Source: Symsagittifera roscoffensis
Taxonomy: Eukaryota > Xenacoelomorpha > Acoela > Convolutidae
Length of the DNA: 64,000 bases
Assembly (NCBI RefSeq): GCF_963678635.1
Contig: NC_087065.1
Coordinates: forward strand, 8,395,209 to 8,459,208
Direction of reading: 5' to 3'
Notes under the pieces: generated by a model
What the model was told of the DNA's origin: nothing
What the model saw: the letters and a program-made list of their open reading frames with translations, nothing else
The model's database searches: none
Position numbers and translations under genes: made by a program
In this document: positions 35,590-46,960 of the stretch, one piece after another
Layout of the letters: each line of letters begins with the position of its first letter
Position numbering within the stretch: the first letter of the stretch is position 1

Positions 35590-36098
35590 GAAAATTGTCA
35601 TTTTGTCTTTTTTAATTGATCAAAAATTACGCTGAAACTACCAAACTTTTAATGAGAAATTTATGTTTCAAAAAGCCTCCTAAACAATCCAACAATGATC
35701 TAGAAAGTTCAAACTATCAAAAATTTGTATCAGAGTAAATACGTTAGCTTGATAGCCAAAAAGTCATTTTTACATTATAAAAAAAATCAAATCTTTGCAC
35801 TAAAATAAATTTCAAACGTTTTAAATTACGAGGACAAACTCTGCGCTGGATAGGCGCATAAATTTGTGTCTGTAAGTTCCTGGATTCTAGAGAAAATTCT
35901 TTAAACATGTTTAAATTTTGTTGCTTTGTTCAAAGAAAACGAAAGAACAAAAAGAGAACAAAGGGAGCCTACAATCCCTCGTAATGTACCAAATTTTTAC
36001 CAAGAGGCTTCTTTTGATGTAGCTTTCTTATTAATTAATTGTGTAGTTTCAGCGTAATTCTTGATTAATCAAAAGAAGCCAACATGACACATTTTTGG
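35590..36098. repeat. Foldback element with about 90-bp diverged inverted arms
   Basis: Arm 35590-35686 and arm 36002-36098 are inverted copies. The best-matching core is TTACGCTGAAACTAC opposite GTAGTTTCAGCGTAA, flanked by GATCAAAAA and TTGATTAAT on the outside. The 315-base centre is non-coding. It is consistent with an old MITE-type or foldback element. Confidence 0.55.
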
Positions 36099-37172
36099 GG
36101 GTAAGTTGTGGTTGAAAATAATAAAAATGCACCATTTTTTTGTGAAATTCTACGCAACTTTTGTTTTCCTCAATTTTTGTCTAATTTGGATCCAATTTGG
36201 CGAAAAAAAAACATTTGAAAGTTCAAAATTTGTTCTTTTTGCCCGGATAACTTAAATCAGCGTTGTATTTAAACATCAAGCTTAACTCAAAACTCAGTAT
36301 TTAGTGAAAAACAAAAAGTAGCCAATGCGTCTTTTTGTACCAAAAGATCACTTCATCTGCTACTGGAAAGTTATGATTCGGCTTTTGATTCCATTTTTGT
36401 AATCATTGGGTTTTTAATTTGGCAATGTATATTGGTTTTGAGGGGAGTGCGCTGAAAAAACGCGATTTATTTGTAAAAGAAGGACATCCAAAATATGCCC
36501 AAAAGCGGCATTTGGTTTTTTCAGAAAATTACCTGCAGCGCAGCAGAAAACTTTGTCATTAAAGGGGCATTTTTTTGTTCTGGGAGCGCTCGAAAAATCG
36601 ATTTGGCCGACTTAAAAATTCGAAAACAATTTTGAATTGCTTTGAAAAAAAAACGACTCAAAAGAATCAACCTTGTTTCTAAGTGTTTTTGTCGATTTCA
36701 CCTCGGCCCATTTTTACCCTCGGCACAGTCATACAAGTTTGAAATTTTTCTGTTTTCAAAAGCGCAGAAGTTCCTGAAAAAAAACTTTGCTCTAAAATAA
36801 AATTGCATTGGTTCAGATATTGCGTTATAGTAAATTGGATTTCGTACCTGCTTTTTTTCTCCATTTAAAGCAGTCCGTTTTTTTGATGCTCTGATACTTG
36901 CATAGTTTAGCTTGATCTTGTTGCCTGCCATTTTGAAGCAGCGAAGCTGTTGTTTAAAATAATTTTATTTTTGTGTATTTTTCATCAGCGATTTTAACGC
37001 TTTTCTTTTTATTTTCGTCATAATTTGAAGAAAAAGAATTGACCAAAACTTCTGCTTGTTTGTATAGTTCTTGAATCACATCACGCACTAAAACACTAAT
37101 ATAAAGATTTTTTAATGAATATGATCGGAACATTCTATGCTGCTTGCACAGCAACCTGCTATCTTTATACAT
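35828..37172 (+). mobile_element. Probable subfamily C of the Helentron-like elements, copy 1
   Basis: Shares GACAAACTCTGCGCTGGATA..GGCGCA..TTTGTGTCTGTA with 54786-54870, and its far end (about 37125-37172) matches 55515-55562. That end, read on the minus strand, has a small hairpin (TGCTGTGCAAGCAGCA) followed by GAATGTTCCGAT, in the arrangement seen in A and B. The left terminus is not identified. It may be interrupted by other DNA, including the hAT-like remnant near 36430-36620. Confidence 0.4.
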
Positions 37173-37632
37173 AATTCATTTGATTGTTAAATCTTATTTA
37201 TGCTTCGAAACTTTTACTATTTTTTGCTTGTCTCAAGCCGTCTTGTTTCTTCAAACTGAGAACGAGATGATTTTATATTGTAAAAAAACCAAGTGCTTAA
37301 TACCCATCGTAAAGGCCCATCATTGGTTCAAATTTTTCTTGATATTTTCAAAATTTCATTTTTTTTTAAAGACTACGTACCCCCTTTGGCACTAAAAGAG
37401 TAGATAAATAATTTTGTTTAATATCTGAATTTTTTTCAACTTAAAAATGTCGTTGAAGAAGTTTTTGAAATCTTGCATGTATCCTAAAATCGTTGGAGCA
37501 TGGCAGAGTTTTTTTGTAAAACTTGAAAAAATGAAAAACGTAACTACCAGTAATCAATCACATGATTACCTTCAGAAGGAATGGTTGGCGAAAAATTGAA
37601 CAGAAAAAGTTGTTTTTTTTTGGCGTCAAAGA

Positions 37633-38151
37633 GAACAAGACTGCTCGTATCATGTCGAAGCCTTGAATGTTCAGACTACCTTTTAAGGTCCGTGGAGCAA
37701 TAATAACATGAAAAAAGATATGTAAAAAAAACATGAATTTTTTTTTAATTTGAGAATTTTTGCGAAAGTCATCCAACCACACGCCATTTAAAGTACAGAG
37801 TGATAAATTTCGCTCATAGTAACAAATCAATTATGGCAAATAAGCTTTCTTCAGCCAATTTAGACCGATTTTAAGACGGATTTATTCTCCGCTTACGCGT
37901 CATTAGCGCAAAGTATATCACGCGTTAATTCTCTAAAATTGACCAAAATGGCAATCTTTAAACCCTCATAACTTAACAACAATCGATCACAGGTGAAATA
38001 TTCTTCAAATTTAAGCTCAGAACAGCAAAACTTTTTGAAGATATAATAAATACCTTAAGCAATGGCTAGTTAAAATGCCATAATTTGTCTGAAGAAAAAA
38101 AAACCACCCCGAGCACAAATATTTTGTTACTTTTGTCACGAAAGTTGGAAC
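37633..38151 (-). mobile_element. Helentron-like short element A, complete
   Basis: From AACAAGACTGCTCGTATCAT to GAAAGTTGGAAC. The hairpin is mutated on one arm (CATGTCGAAGCCTTG). The palindromic core reads GCGCAAAGTATATCACGCG. It is followed 87 bases later by another copy in the same orientation. Confidence 0.8.
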
Positions 38152-38237
38152 AAATTTCGAATTTGCTGTATTGAACAATGAAACAAATCAAAGGCGCTTT
38201 CGGTTTTACAATACGCTCAACTTAGCACGAAGAACCA

Positions 38238-38722
38238 AACAAGACTGCTCGTTTCAGTACGAAAACCTGAATGTTCTGACTGCCTTTTTAAGATCTATGG
38301 AGCAGTAAAAACATGAAAAAATTTTTAAAATATTTAATAAAATCCGCACACCCCATTTGCAGTACAAAGTGATACATTTTGCTCCTAGTAACAAATCACT
38401 TATGGCAAATAAGCTTCCTTCAACCAATTTGGAACGATTTCTCCGACGGGTAAATCTCCACTGACGCGCTAATAGCGCAAAATATATCACGCGTTATTAG
38501 TCTCAAGTTGGCCAAAATGGCAATCATCAAACCCTCATAACTTTACGAAAATGGGTCACAGGTGAAATAACTAATCAAATTGAAGCTCAGGACATCAATA
38601 GTTTTCGGATGATAAAAAAAAATCCGTCGAAAATGGCTAGTTAAAAAGTCGAAATTTGTCTGAAGAAAAAAACTACCCCGAGCAAAAATTTTCCGTTACT
38701 TTCGTGACGAAATTTGGATCAA
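38238..38722 (-). mobile_element. Helentron-like short element A, complete but diverged
   Basis: Starts AACAAGACTGCTCGTTTCAG. The hairpin is destroyed (TACGAAAACCTGA). It ends at GAAATTTGGATCA. Confidence 0.75.
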
Positions 38723-39334
38723 TAAATATAAATTTTCATTTGCTTTTTGTTGTACGGACGTTACAATCATTGATTAATCATTTTGCGAGTTCTGTTAATT
38801 ATAGTTTTATCGCAAAAAAAACTGTATTGAATTAGATGAATGAACTTTATCTAATCTTTTCATTTTCCAACACGCCTCCTGAACTCATTGAAAGAATTCT
38901 GCGAAAAATTGAAAGCAAAATTACAGTTATTGATTGGAGAAGTAAGAAAGCCGAAAAATTTATTTGACTCCATTTTTCGTAGTATAAATTTAAACATCAA
39001 TATCTAATCATCACCAACAGAAAAATTTTCAATTTTTTCGAAAAAAATTGTCGGGGCTTTCACGAAAGATGTTCTTTTCATAAACAAAAATTATCATAAT
39101 ATATCATTATTTGTTGAAGCAGGAAACTTGTTATTTCTAAGATTTCTTGAAACAATTTAAAAAAATTTTTTTATGGTCTTCTGCTATCTAACTGCCTCAT
39201 GTTTACACAAATATCACATTTGAATTCACCATGTGCAGTGGTTAATTATCATTTTTTCCTGCAAATAATACCAATTTCCGCTAAACTGCAGCAAAAAAAA
39301 TTTACGCGTACCCTTTTTACATAGGATAAAACTT

Positions 39335-39495
39335 ATGTTATCAAACAAAACCAGAACTTCGGGGCATTGCTTTCTTCTTTATTTATCAGAGAGAAGGAAT
39401 ACTTTTATTGAAGCATTGCTGGTAAAAAAAAACTCGATTGAGCTAACAAGGAGATCTGAAGGTTGGAATTCCCCAAGGCCTATTAATATAATAAC
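39335..39495 (+). pseudogene. LINE-type reverse transcriptase relic
   Basis: One frame reads FLLYLSERRNTFIEA..KKNSIELT, the segment that precedes reverse-transcriptase motif B in non-LTR retrotransposons. After a frame change, 39475-39495 reads GIPQGLL, the motif B signature. Stops follow immediately. The fragment is short and the call rests on these two linked motifs. Sequence to about 39800 may be more of the same but is not readable. Confidence 0.5.
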
Positions 39496-39974
39496 CTCGC
39501 ATATAATACTGATATATTAGATGGGCGTCGAGTGTTGAAGTAATCACAGGAATCCATAGACAAGGACTTTGGTTTATTACGAAAGAGGGAGTTAGAAACG
39601 AAAAGTAATCGGGAAAGTCCCGGTTGAATTGTATTTTCTAACCAAATCGAATTAAAAAAAGCAGCTGAACCAACAAGATAACACGCCATAAAAGGCCCCC
39701 TTGAACTTCTGCACGCTCAATCAATCAAACGTCTTGTGCAATCAGAAGATAGTGGTTTGAAAAGTGGGTATGCATCAAAAAGCAAATCTGAAAGCTGTTC
39801 AAAAATAAAAGTTTTCACTCAGTGTTTCACAATTTCACAGCACTGATTTTGCGCGTTTAAAAGCTGAAGAAAACGCGATAGGCGGAAGACAAAGCTCGGG
39901 CATATAAATTGGCTTATATTTTAGCAGAATTCTATAAAACACATCACGAAATCATTATAGTTTTATTTCATAAA

Positions 39975-40952
39975 CCAACCAAAAAAAGCTGCTTTTTTGG
40001 AGGCAAAGTCCTGAAAGTTCAGACTGTCTTTTAACGTGTCTTCAAATAACTTTACATTAAGTTTTTTTTTTCTTTTGTGAAGTCCGACTAAACAGATCAG
40101 AACAGTTTTGAGTAACGCTGACCGTTCGTATCATTGCAGAAATTTGAACGTTCCGACTGCCCCTCAAGCTGTCTGATGTAGTTTTTTTTGAAAAATTATT
40201 GGTTTTTCATTTTTTCCTGAAAAGTTTTCCTAAATTGTGAAAGCGATAAGTTTTGCACCGATCTGTTGAAAAACTTAAATCCGACTTTCGAAGAAAATTT
40301 ACATCTGTGGTGGTTTTTTCTATCAGCCTAATCTTAATTTTGCATTTGACTGTTTGTGACAGCCTCTATTCACAGCTTCTGAAAAATTTCGATACCAGAA
40401 GTTAGATTGTTTTAAAGATTTTTCAAATGTGGTTGCTTTGGTATGGCAAGAATTTGTCGTTAAAATTTGACCCAGGATTCGTTACGTAGTAATTAGTGAA
40501 ACATTTCATCACGAGTCCCACACAAAGCATGACCGCTTGGTGTTGGTGAATATTGCTGGATGAATTTAGTGTTCAGTCTTTCGAAGAAAAGCGGAAATTT
40601 TATGCGCGAGTGTTTTTTTACTCAATCAAATTTCGGCAATCGTAATTTTCACCAAAGCATTTTTGTACAATCTTGAAAAACCGACCTTCTGAATTGAAAT
40701 TGAAAATTGTTTTGCCCTTGATTGTTTTTTTTGTTAAGCTACGGGCGTTTGAAAATTGCCAATTTGGCCATCTGCACTAGAAAATTGTTCCACATTGAAC
40801 TGAGGCAATTTTATTGATCGTCTTAATTTTGTACTACTCAAATTCTACATTTGATGTTTATTTCTGTCCAAATTTTATGGGTTTTAATTTTGTTTCGCCA
40901 ATTACTTTTCATACCGATTAAGGGCAGACGGAGTTTTGCCCTAATGAGCAGT
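39975..40952. mobile_element. Cluster of decayed Helentron-like fragments
   Basis: Three remnants: 39985-40040 (GGCAAAGTCCTGAAAGTTCA), 40120-40340 (minus orientation, GAACGTTCCGACTGCC) and about 40590-40952. The last is in plus orientation with a subfamily B interior, ending GGGCAGACGGAGTTTTGCCC and GAGCAGTCTTTT. None is complete. Confidence 0.5.
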
Positions 40953-42485
40953 CTTTTTTCTCTATATTATGAAAATTGCTCAACGACAAATTAGCGCTTT
41001 CTAAAATTCAACCAACAATCATCTGCAACAAATTATGGCTGCGACAAATTTTCGCGTCACCAATTTTTTTTGTGTGAAAATGCCAAATTGTGATAAATAT
41101 TGCGTGCCGAAGTTTTCCTTTGAATGTTGACTCGCGGCAAATTCAACTAATTAACCCATTTCAAAAATCATTCCAGCTTGAATTAAGGCACGCTTTTTTA
41201 TCCCAATAACGTTTAAGTAGATACGAAATGTATCATTCCAGTTTTTACATTGGGTTTCGAGGAAAATATATAACAAAATTGTTCAATATTTCATCAATAT
41301 TTTTTGGACAAAGTTACTTAAGCACATAGGTTCCGATTTTTACTTCAAAGTCGGAGAAAAAAGTTTTGCATCATTTGTGATGTTGATGACCTGAATGTGG
41401 TCGGTTAACTTTAAGTAATCGATTAGAAAGCGAAGTGTTACAAAGAAAAAAGACGGCAGAATTCAAAGACTGACATTAAAGTTTTGATCCCTGGAGACCA
41501 GAGGAAATTGAAAAGTACACTTCAAGTTTCCTTCAGTTATCTGCATAAGGAAATGCACAGGTAGTTCGCGCAAATAGAAAAGTTACCCTTTTATTCTGCA
41601 TTGAAAGGTGAAAATAACTAGAGGAATACGCGATTACTTTAAGTTTTGAAAAAGAGACAATTGTAAAACTGCCTCCCGCCTTCTTCAAATCCGGTTGCTA
41701 AATTCCCCCTGCTCTCTTGTACAGCTGAACAATTGAGGGTAACCTTGTACGAAAAACTTAAACAATGGTGGGAAATCTTGTAAAAATTTTATACCTATCC
41801 AAAAAAGTTCGAAGTTCAAAGTTCATTTTAAGCTCAAATAAAAAAAACAGATGCAAGCACTTGGTAATTTTTAGTCAGAGTAGTTGTTGCAAACGGTTTT
41901 GCAAAAGCGTCATAGTGCCATCCTCCTCCACCGCTGAAAAAAAATATATTTTTCGCACCACTTTCTTGTGAAAAAAAATCGTTTTCGCATATCTGAGTTT
42001 TCAACGCATCTCGATCAAAATCCAAAATGGCCATCATTATCGATATCAATTGAAAAATTGCAGTATTTCATTAGGAAAACTTTGCGGAATTTGTGAAGCA
42101 AATTCAAATTTGTCAAATTTTCTCAAATCGTTAATTCACTGCTTAAAGAGAGGATTAGAATTGAAAAAGACCCCAACTGACTAAAAAAACGTACTTTTTG
42201 ACAAGCCCCAATCAAAAAATATCGGGAAAGCTTTAAAGCACCTTCAAAAAATAGCTTTTACACAGTTTTTCAAGATTACATGAAGTACCGAATGCGCGAA
42301 AAAATTCAACCAATCACTGTCCTTTGAGTTGTCCAAAACTGACTGATTTTATCACTTTGTTTGAATCGAATTTATGATAAATGAGTTCTGATTGGCTGAC
42401 AAACTTTTCGCGCATTGGCTCTTTCGCACTTGAGGGATTCCCTGTGAGGATGGCATGATGGTGATGATGATGATAGATTGCATAC

Positions 42486-42704
42486 CCCTTCGACGTTAGT
42501 GAGGTGTTTGGTGAGCAGGGCCTCAGAGTAGATGTCCGGCTCGTGCAGGATGTCGGGGATGAGCGCTCGGCCGATGAAGTCGTGTCGCGTGAACCTGTCG
42601 AAGTCGTAGACTGTCAACTGCAGCATTCTGTTCGGCAGCTCTTCATGTGATACTTCGAACACGAAAGTCTCGTTGAACGAGGGGAACAAACACTTCTTAA
42701 CTAC
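42486..42704 (-). CDS. Synaptotagmin exon, second half of C2A
   Basis: The acceptor TTCTATAG precedes GTA GTT AAG AAG. The exon is 73 codons, phase 0 at both ends, with donor GTATGC. It reads VVKKCLFPSFNETFVFEVSH, then LQLTVYDFDRFTRHDFIGRA, containing the three loop-3 Asp ligands of C2A (YD, FD, HD). It continues into a Glu/His/Leu-rich stretch to NVEG, where the C2A/C2B linker exon joins. GC content is high and the frame is intact. Confidence 0.92.
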
Positions 42705-43419
42705 CTATAGAAGAACACAATTGCCGAATAATTACGAAAAAAAAACAACGAAAAAAACAAACAAATGATTAGCCTTAAAAAATACAAAATGAATGATTAA
42801 CTGCTAAAATTTGATGTTTTTTTTTGCTCAGAACAAAAGAATTAAAAACCGGAAGCTAGCAAAATCATATTTTGAAAATTAAAACAATTGAAATTGTGGA
42901 CTTGAAGCATTAGTTGTGACTAATACATAGACCTAAATTTCTAACGAAAAAAAATGTTTGACCATTTTTTTGACAACAAAACTGGAGTTTTTTACTGCAT
43001 CAGTTATTTTCATTTGATATGGATAGAACGAACCAGGGGCGGATTTAAGGGAGGGAGGTTCTCAGGGATTCGACCCCCTGTCGACCCAAAGGGTCCCCCC
43101 TTTGGTACTTTTTAAGAAATCCAATTTTGGCCGACCGACTCTAAAATTTTTTCTAAGAGCGCAATCGGTGCCAATATATATATTAACTTTGAGGGGCAGC
43201 GCGCGCCATTTCCAAAAAGTGCCCAAAAGTGCCCGTATTTTTGTGCTTTAGAGAGCTCGGAAAATACGGAAAATCAATTAGGTCAACCTAAAAAAAAGGT
43301 CGTCAAAATTTCCGTAATTTTTTTTGAAAATCCGCCCCCCTCGAGAAAAAATTCTAAATCCGCCCCTGGAGTCAGATACAATGTCAGTTATTATATTATG
43401 TGTTATCTTATGATCTAAC
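42705..43419 (-). other. Synaptotagmin intron (715 bp) carrying a hAT-like MITE
   Basis: Splits C2A between KTKYQTK and VVKKCL, both in phase 0. The donor is GTTAGA, which is weak but in frame. Its middle half is the element at 43034-43368. Confidence 0.85.
43034..43368 (-). mobile_element. hAT-like MITE in a synaptotagmin intron
   Basis: Ends are CAGGGGCGGATTTA and TAAATCCGCCCCTG, a 14-bp perfect terminal inverted repeat. The interior matches 28482-28843 in inverse. The flanking 8 bases (GAACGAAC and GAGTCAGA) are not a duplication, so the insertion may be old or rearranged. Confidence 0.75.
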
Positions 43420-43828
43420 CTTGGTTTGATATTTAGTTTTGGTTTCTGGCAGCAGCTGCACTTTGACATATGGATCCGAAGTGCCCGTCAAGTCTTTAGG
43501 GGGCAAGTCGGCCGCTTTGATGATACGAACGCGCAGTTGGTTCTCGGACGGAATGAAGTGCAAGCCGAAAGTCAGAGATCCGTTTTTAGTGCTCTCGGGT
43601 TCAGGCTTCTGGAGATTTTTGTACAAGTCGGGTCTGATTTTGCCAATTGATGCCTGGGCTGTGTTCTGTTTAGATCGGGTCGAGGAGGGTATTTGGAGAG
43701 GGGGCACCCCGTGACCCAATGGGGGAGTCTTCTGATCGTCTGGGGGCAACGAAGCTTGTCTGGGTACATAACGGGAACCAATGACACAAGGTACTGTTGT
43801 CTGACGACCCCAAGTTCTGAAGCTGTTC
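43420..43828 (-). CDS. Synaptotagmin exon, juxtamembrane linker and first half of C2A
   Basis: Acceptor GGGTTTTAG. One base completes an Arg codon, then 136 codons follow. The first 80 residues are a Pro/Gln/Ser-rich linker ending in SIGKIRPDLYK, a motif typical of the Syt3/6/9/10 group just before C2A. C2A starts GSLTFGLHFIPSENQLRVRI and continues AADLPPKDLTGTSDPYVKV with both loop-1 Asp ligands, then LLPETKTKYQTK. The transmembrane segment is not in this exon, so at least one upstream exon at higher coordinates is expected. I found no candidate for it up to 64000. Confidence 0.92.
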
Positions 43829-43949
43829 CTAAAACCCAAAAAAAAGAAACTCATCATAACATTATAAATGTAATGATGGATAATTACTTTGGGTTATTTC
43901 AATTATGTTCCTCTCAGTCCTATATTAATGTTCATAAAATTTATTACGG

Positions 43950-44050
43950 TCGTTCCGACTTTCGAAGAAAGTATAGAATATTTATTATTTTTTCACCAGC
44001 AGCTCAAGCAAAAACATCAAAGTTTTCAGCTTCAATTTTTATTTAAAATT
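43950..44050 (+). mobile_element. Helentron-like left-end fragment
   Basis: GTTCCGACTTTCGAAGAAAG with the following TAGAATATTTATTA matches the left end of subfamily B. It ends after about 100 bases, just before a complete copy in the opposite direction. Confidence 0.45.
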
Positions 44051-44056
44051 AGAACT

Positions 44057-44568
44057 AAACAAGACTGCTCGTATATCAGGGAAAAGCCCTGAATGTTCCG
44101 ACTGACCCTTAATTCATATCAAATAGTTCTTAGGAAAACAAAATTTTGAAAACCGATACATTTTGGACAAAGTCAAAGTGTAAAATTTTCATACGTACGA
44201 AATTATTACGACCAATTAGCTAGCCTCAATTCAATTTGGAACGAGTTTGCTAATTCCAAAACGAGTTTGCTAGGATAATTCTCCACGCATAAATAACTCG
44301 CGTTACGTTCTCAGCATTATGAATTAACTCTTAAAAGCGCGCATAATTTAGTCCAGAACATGGCAAATTTGGCAATTTTCAAACACCAGCAATTTACAAA
44401 AAATATTCGGAGGTGAAAAATCTTTTACGTTTGAACTCAGAAAATCGATATCATTAATGAGTTATAAAAAATTGTGGTCGAAAATTTTTATTTCGTTCGG
44501 TGAAAATTGATGGATTAAAAAAAAACTTCACGGAGCATAAATATTCCGTTTTATTCGAAAGTCGGAAC
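44057..44568 (-). mobile_element. Helentron-like short element B, complete
   Basis: From AACAAGACTGCTCGTATATC, hairpin CAGGG-AAAAG-CCCTG, to TTCGAAAGTCGGAAC. The interior has TCGTACGAAATTATTACGAC, TCGCGTTACGTTCTCAGC and GCGCGCATAATTTAGTC. It lies in the region upstream of, or within, the 5' intron of the synaptotagmin gene. Confidence 0.8.
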
Positions 44569-44800
44569 AACAAGACGACTCGTATATCAGGGCAAAGCCG
44601 TGAATGCTACACCTAGCCTTTAATTAGTTTTTGGTAAGAGAAAATATTGGAAAACTAAAAACTTTGGACAATATCAACAATCAATAGTAAAAATTTGAGT
44701 CGTACAAAAAAAACCTTCAAAACGCGCATAATTTAGTCCAGAGCTTGACCAAATTGACAAAGTTCAAACCCAATTATATCTCAAAATTTAAAGGAAACCC
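44569..44800 (-). mobile_element. Second, partial B element directly abutting the first
   Basis: Begins AACAAGACGACTCGTATATC right after the GTCGGAAC of the previous copy. Hairpin CAGGGC-AAA-GCCGTG has one mismatch. It continues to GCGCATAATTTAGTCCAGAG and fades. This is a head-to-tail junction with no spacer. Confidence 0.65.
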
Positions 44801-45219
44801 TTAAATTCTATATTGCGGAAAACGGCTACTCCCTCATAACTATTGCTGATTGATTACTCTGACAAGTTTTTTTTCACAAAACAGTCTGATTGATTTCTAA
44901 GAAAAAAAAAAGGCAGTGCTCGACTTCTGTTTCGAGTCACAAACGTGCACATTTTGAATTTTGTAAACTTGATAAAAAAATTGAGTAACTCGACCCGGGC
45001 GCACTATTTGGAGAGCTAAAGTACAGGTTTGACAAAAACTAATTGATCACAAAAAAGTCCCAATCGAAAAATCCAGTGGTAAAAAGCATGATTGTTCGGT
45101 TTTTAAGAACTATCACTGTAACTTTTTTTTGATTTATAAAACTTTCAGAGTCTAAGGAGACTTATTTTTTGCAATTTCAGTCACTCTGACCTCCAAAATG
45201 TTAATTACAACATTAAAAC

Positions 45220-46090
45220 ATTAGTTACAATTTTATGAGCTTTGAAAACTGCCTAAAAACATAATATAATTGATCTAAAAAGCCTGCATCTCATTATGTT
45301 TACTAAATTTTTTCACCGACAATAAAAATTAAATAAGTTCGGCCCGGGGAAGCTTATGTAATTTAATGTATAAGAAAACTGAAATATGCCGCAAACCTCG
45401 AGTCTAGATTCTGTTCACAGCACTAAAATCGACTACTGTATCGACTGCAATTCTTTTCAAGATATTTGAGTCATGTACATTATATCCGCAAAAAAAATAC
45501 AGGCTGAGCACTGTATTTTTGTTTTCTATAATGAATTTTAAAAAACTCCGAATATTTAGACATGCTCGGGCTGAAAATTTTTTATATTGCCCTTAAACAG
45601 AAAAGGAACAAGTCTACTCGTATCAGAGTGTAACCCTGAACGTTTTAATTGACTTTTTAGGCCTATGGAGTAATGTTTGAAATAAAAAACATGATGAACG
45701 TTTCAAAAAAGAAAATGAATTTTTTTATTTTGGAGATTTGTTTCATCCTCCACACGCCCAATAAAAAAGTGATAAATTTTGCTCGTGTCAACATTGTAAT
45801 TGTTTTTCGAATGATCTAAAAAAAAATACGCCAAAGATGCCTGTTAAAAAAATTACCTTCAATTTGGTTGGGGTAGAGAAAGTTCACTTGGTCGATGTGG
45901 GGAGGGGAGAGAATGGGCTAATTTGTCTAATGGTACTTCTTTTATACAAAACTTCTTTCTTTTCGTATTATCTTTGTAAATCAGAGCAGTCAATAATGTA
46001 TTTTGTCTCCTTAATGAAAATGGCATACATAATTAATGCTGAAATGACTGATCGTGCAAAAAGTTGCCGTTGCTCAACAAGAATGAGCCG
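45220..46090. repeat. Dispersed repeat, copy 2 (with embedded element)
   Basis: Sister of 30990-31870, with the same order of blocks (GAAAACTGAAATATGCCGCA; TCGACTGCAATTCTTTTCA; AAACAGAAAAGGAACAAG). It holds about 60 extra bases near 45530-45590. The embedded Helentron-like copy (45607 to about 45810) starts at the homologous base but is more eroded. A short frame at 45837-46118 has no support as a gene. Confidence 0.6.
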
Positions 46091-46731
46091 CCAAAAATAC
46101 ATCAGAAGTACAAAATAGATGAAAAAAAACTTATTGGCAATATGTTGTGTTGCACAACAACATTAATTTTCGGCATTTTGGAGTGTTAATTTTATTTGGC
46201 ATGTTGGTTCTTCGGTTTGTTGAACAACAACCGCAAGCAGTGTTACATACTTTGAATAATAATGGTAATGGCCAATTTTTGCCAATGGCTTGAAATATAA
46301 TAGGCAGATAGACAAAGTCGAGGACTAAAGCTTATAGGTTCAAGTTACATAACTACGTCCTAGTTGACTTGAAATTATCGCCTAACTATCCAACCGTCAT
46401 TGAAATTACTCGATTGTTTTTTTTTTCGAAAAAAAAAACGCAAAAGGGCAGATTTTAACAAAATTTTTAACAAAGTTTTACCACATGCTGAATCAATAAC
46501 TAAAACTTTTTATTTGATTTGTCGAATTTAAATTGAAACTATCACCGAAATACCGTACCGTCATTAGAATTACTTAATCAGTTCTTGAAAAAAAATCTTG
46601 CAGAAGAGCGGATTTAAACAAAAAGTTGAAAGTTTTACCAGAAGTTGAAGCAACATTTATTAAGAGCACATGATAAAAAAAAATTGCGATGTATCGGTTA
46701 TCATAAATATCAACTAAAAGCATTAAATTTT

Positions 46732-46960
46732 AACAAGATGGTCGTACCAAGGCAAAGCCTTGAATGTTCCGACTGCCCTTTAACTGGTCTCAAAAAGTTT
46801 TTGGTAAATTGAATATTGACAAACTATGAACGTTTGGTTGATAATATCAAATTTTAAGTGCTCAAAATTGACTCGTGGATGAAATCAAAAAAACCAATGA
46901 GTTAGCTTCAATTTCGATTTTACTAGTAGATATTGGAGGTGATCAAGGAGGGGTGCCAGG
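46732..46960 (-). mobile_element. Helentron-like B fragment with compensated hairpin
   Basis: Starts AACAAGATGGTCGTACC, then the hairpin CAAGGC-AAA-GCCTTG, then GAATGTTCCGACTGCCC. Both arms of the hairpin differ from the consensus at the paired position, so base pairing is kept. The homology fades after 46960. A separate hairpin-end remnant in plus orientation lies at 47175-47230. Confidence 0.65.

Larger units (their letters stand above)
29413..42485 (-). other. Synaptotagmin intron (13 kb) full of mobile elements
   Basis: Lies between two phase-0 splice sites (donor GTATGC below 42486, acceptor TTTCTTCAG above 29412). Segments not listed separately (29413-30330, 30390-30990, 31870-32780, 33760-35590, 41000-42485) are AT-rich, with no protein-like frames. 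Fragments of the same families may be hidden in them but are too decayed to support. Confidence 0.75.

Noticed and set aside
36954-37172. 72-codon minus-strand frame
   Set aside because: It covers the end of a dispersed repeat shared with 55515-55562. The frame is not conserved in the second copy.
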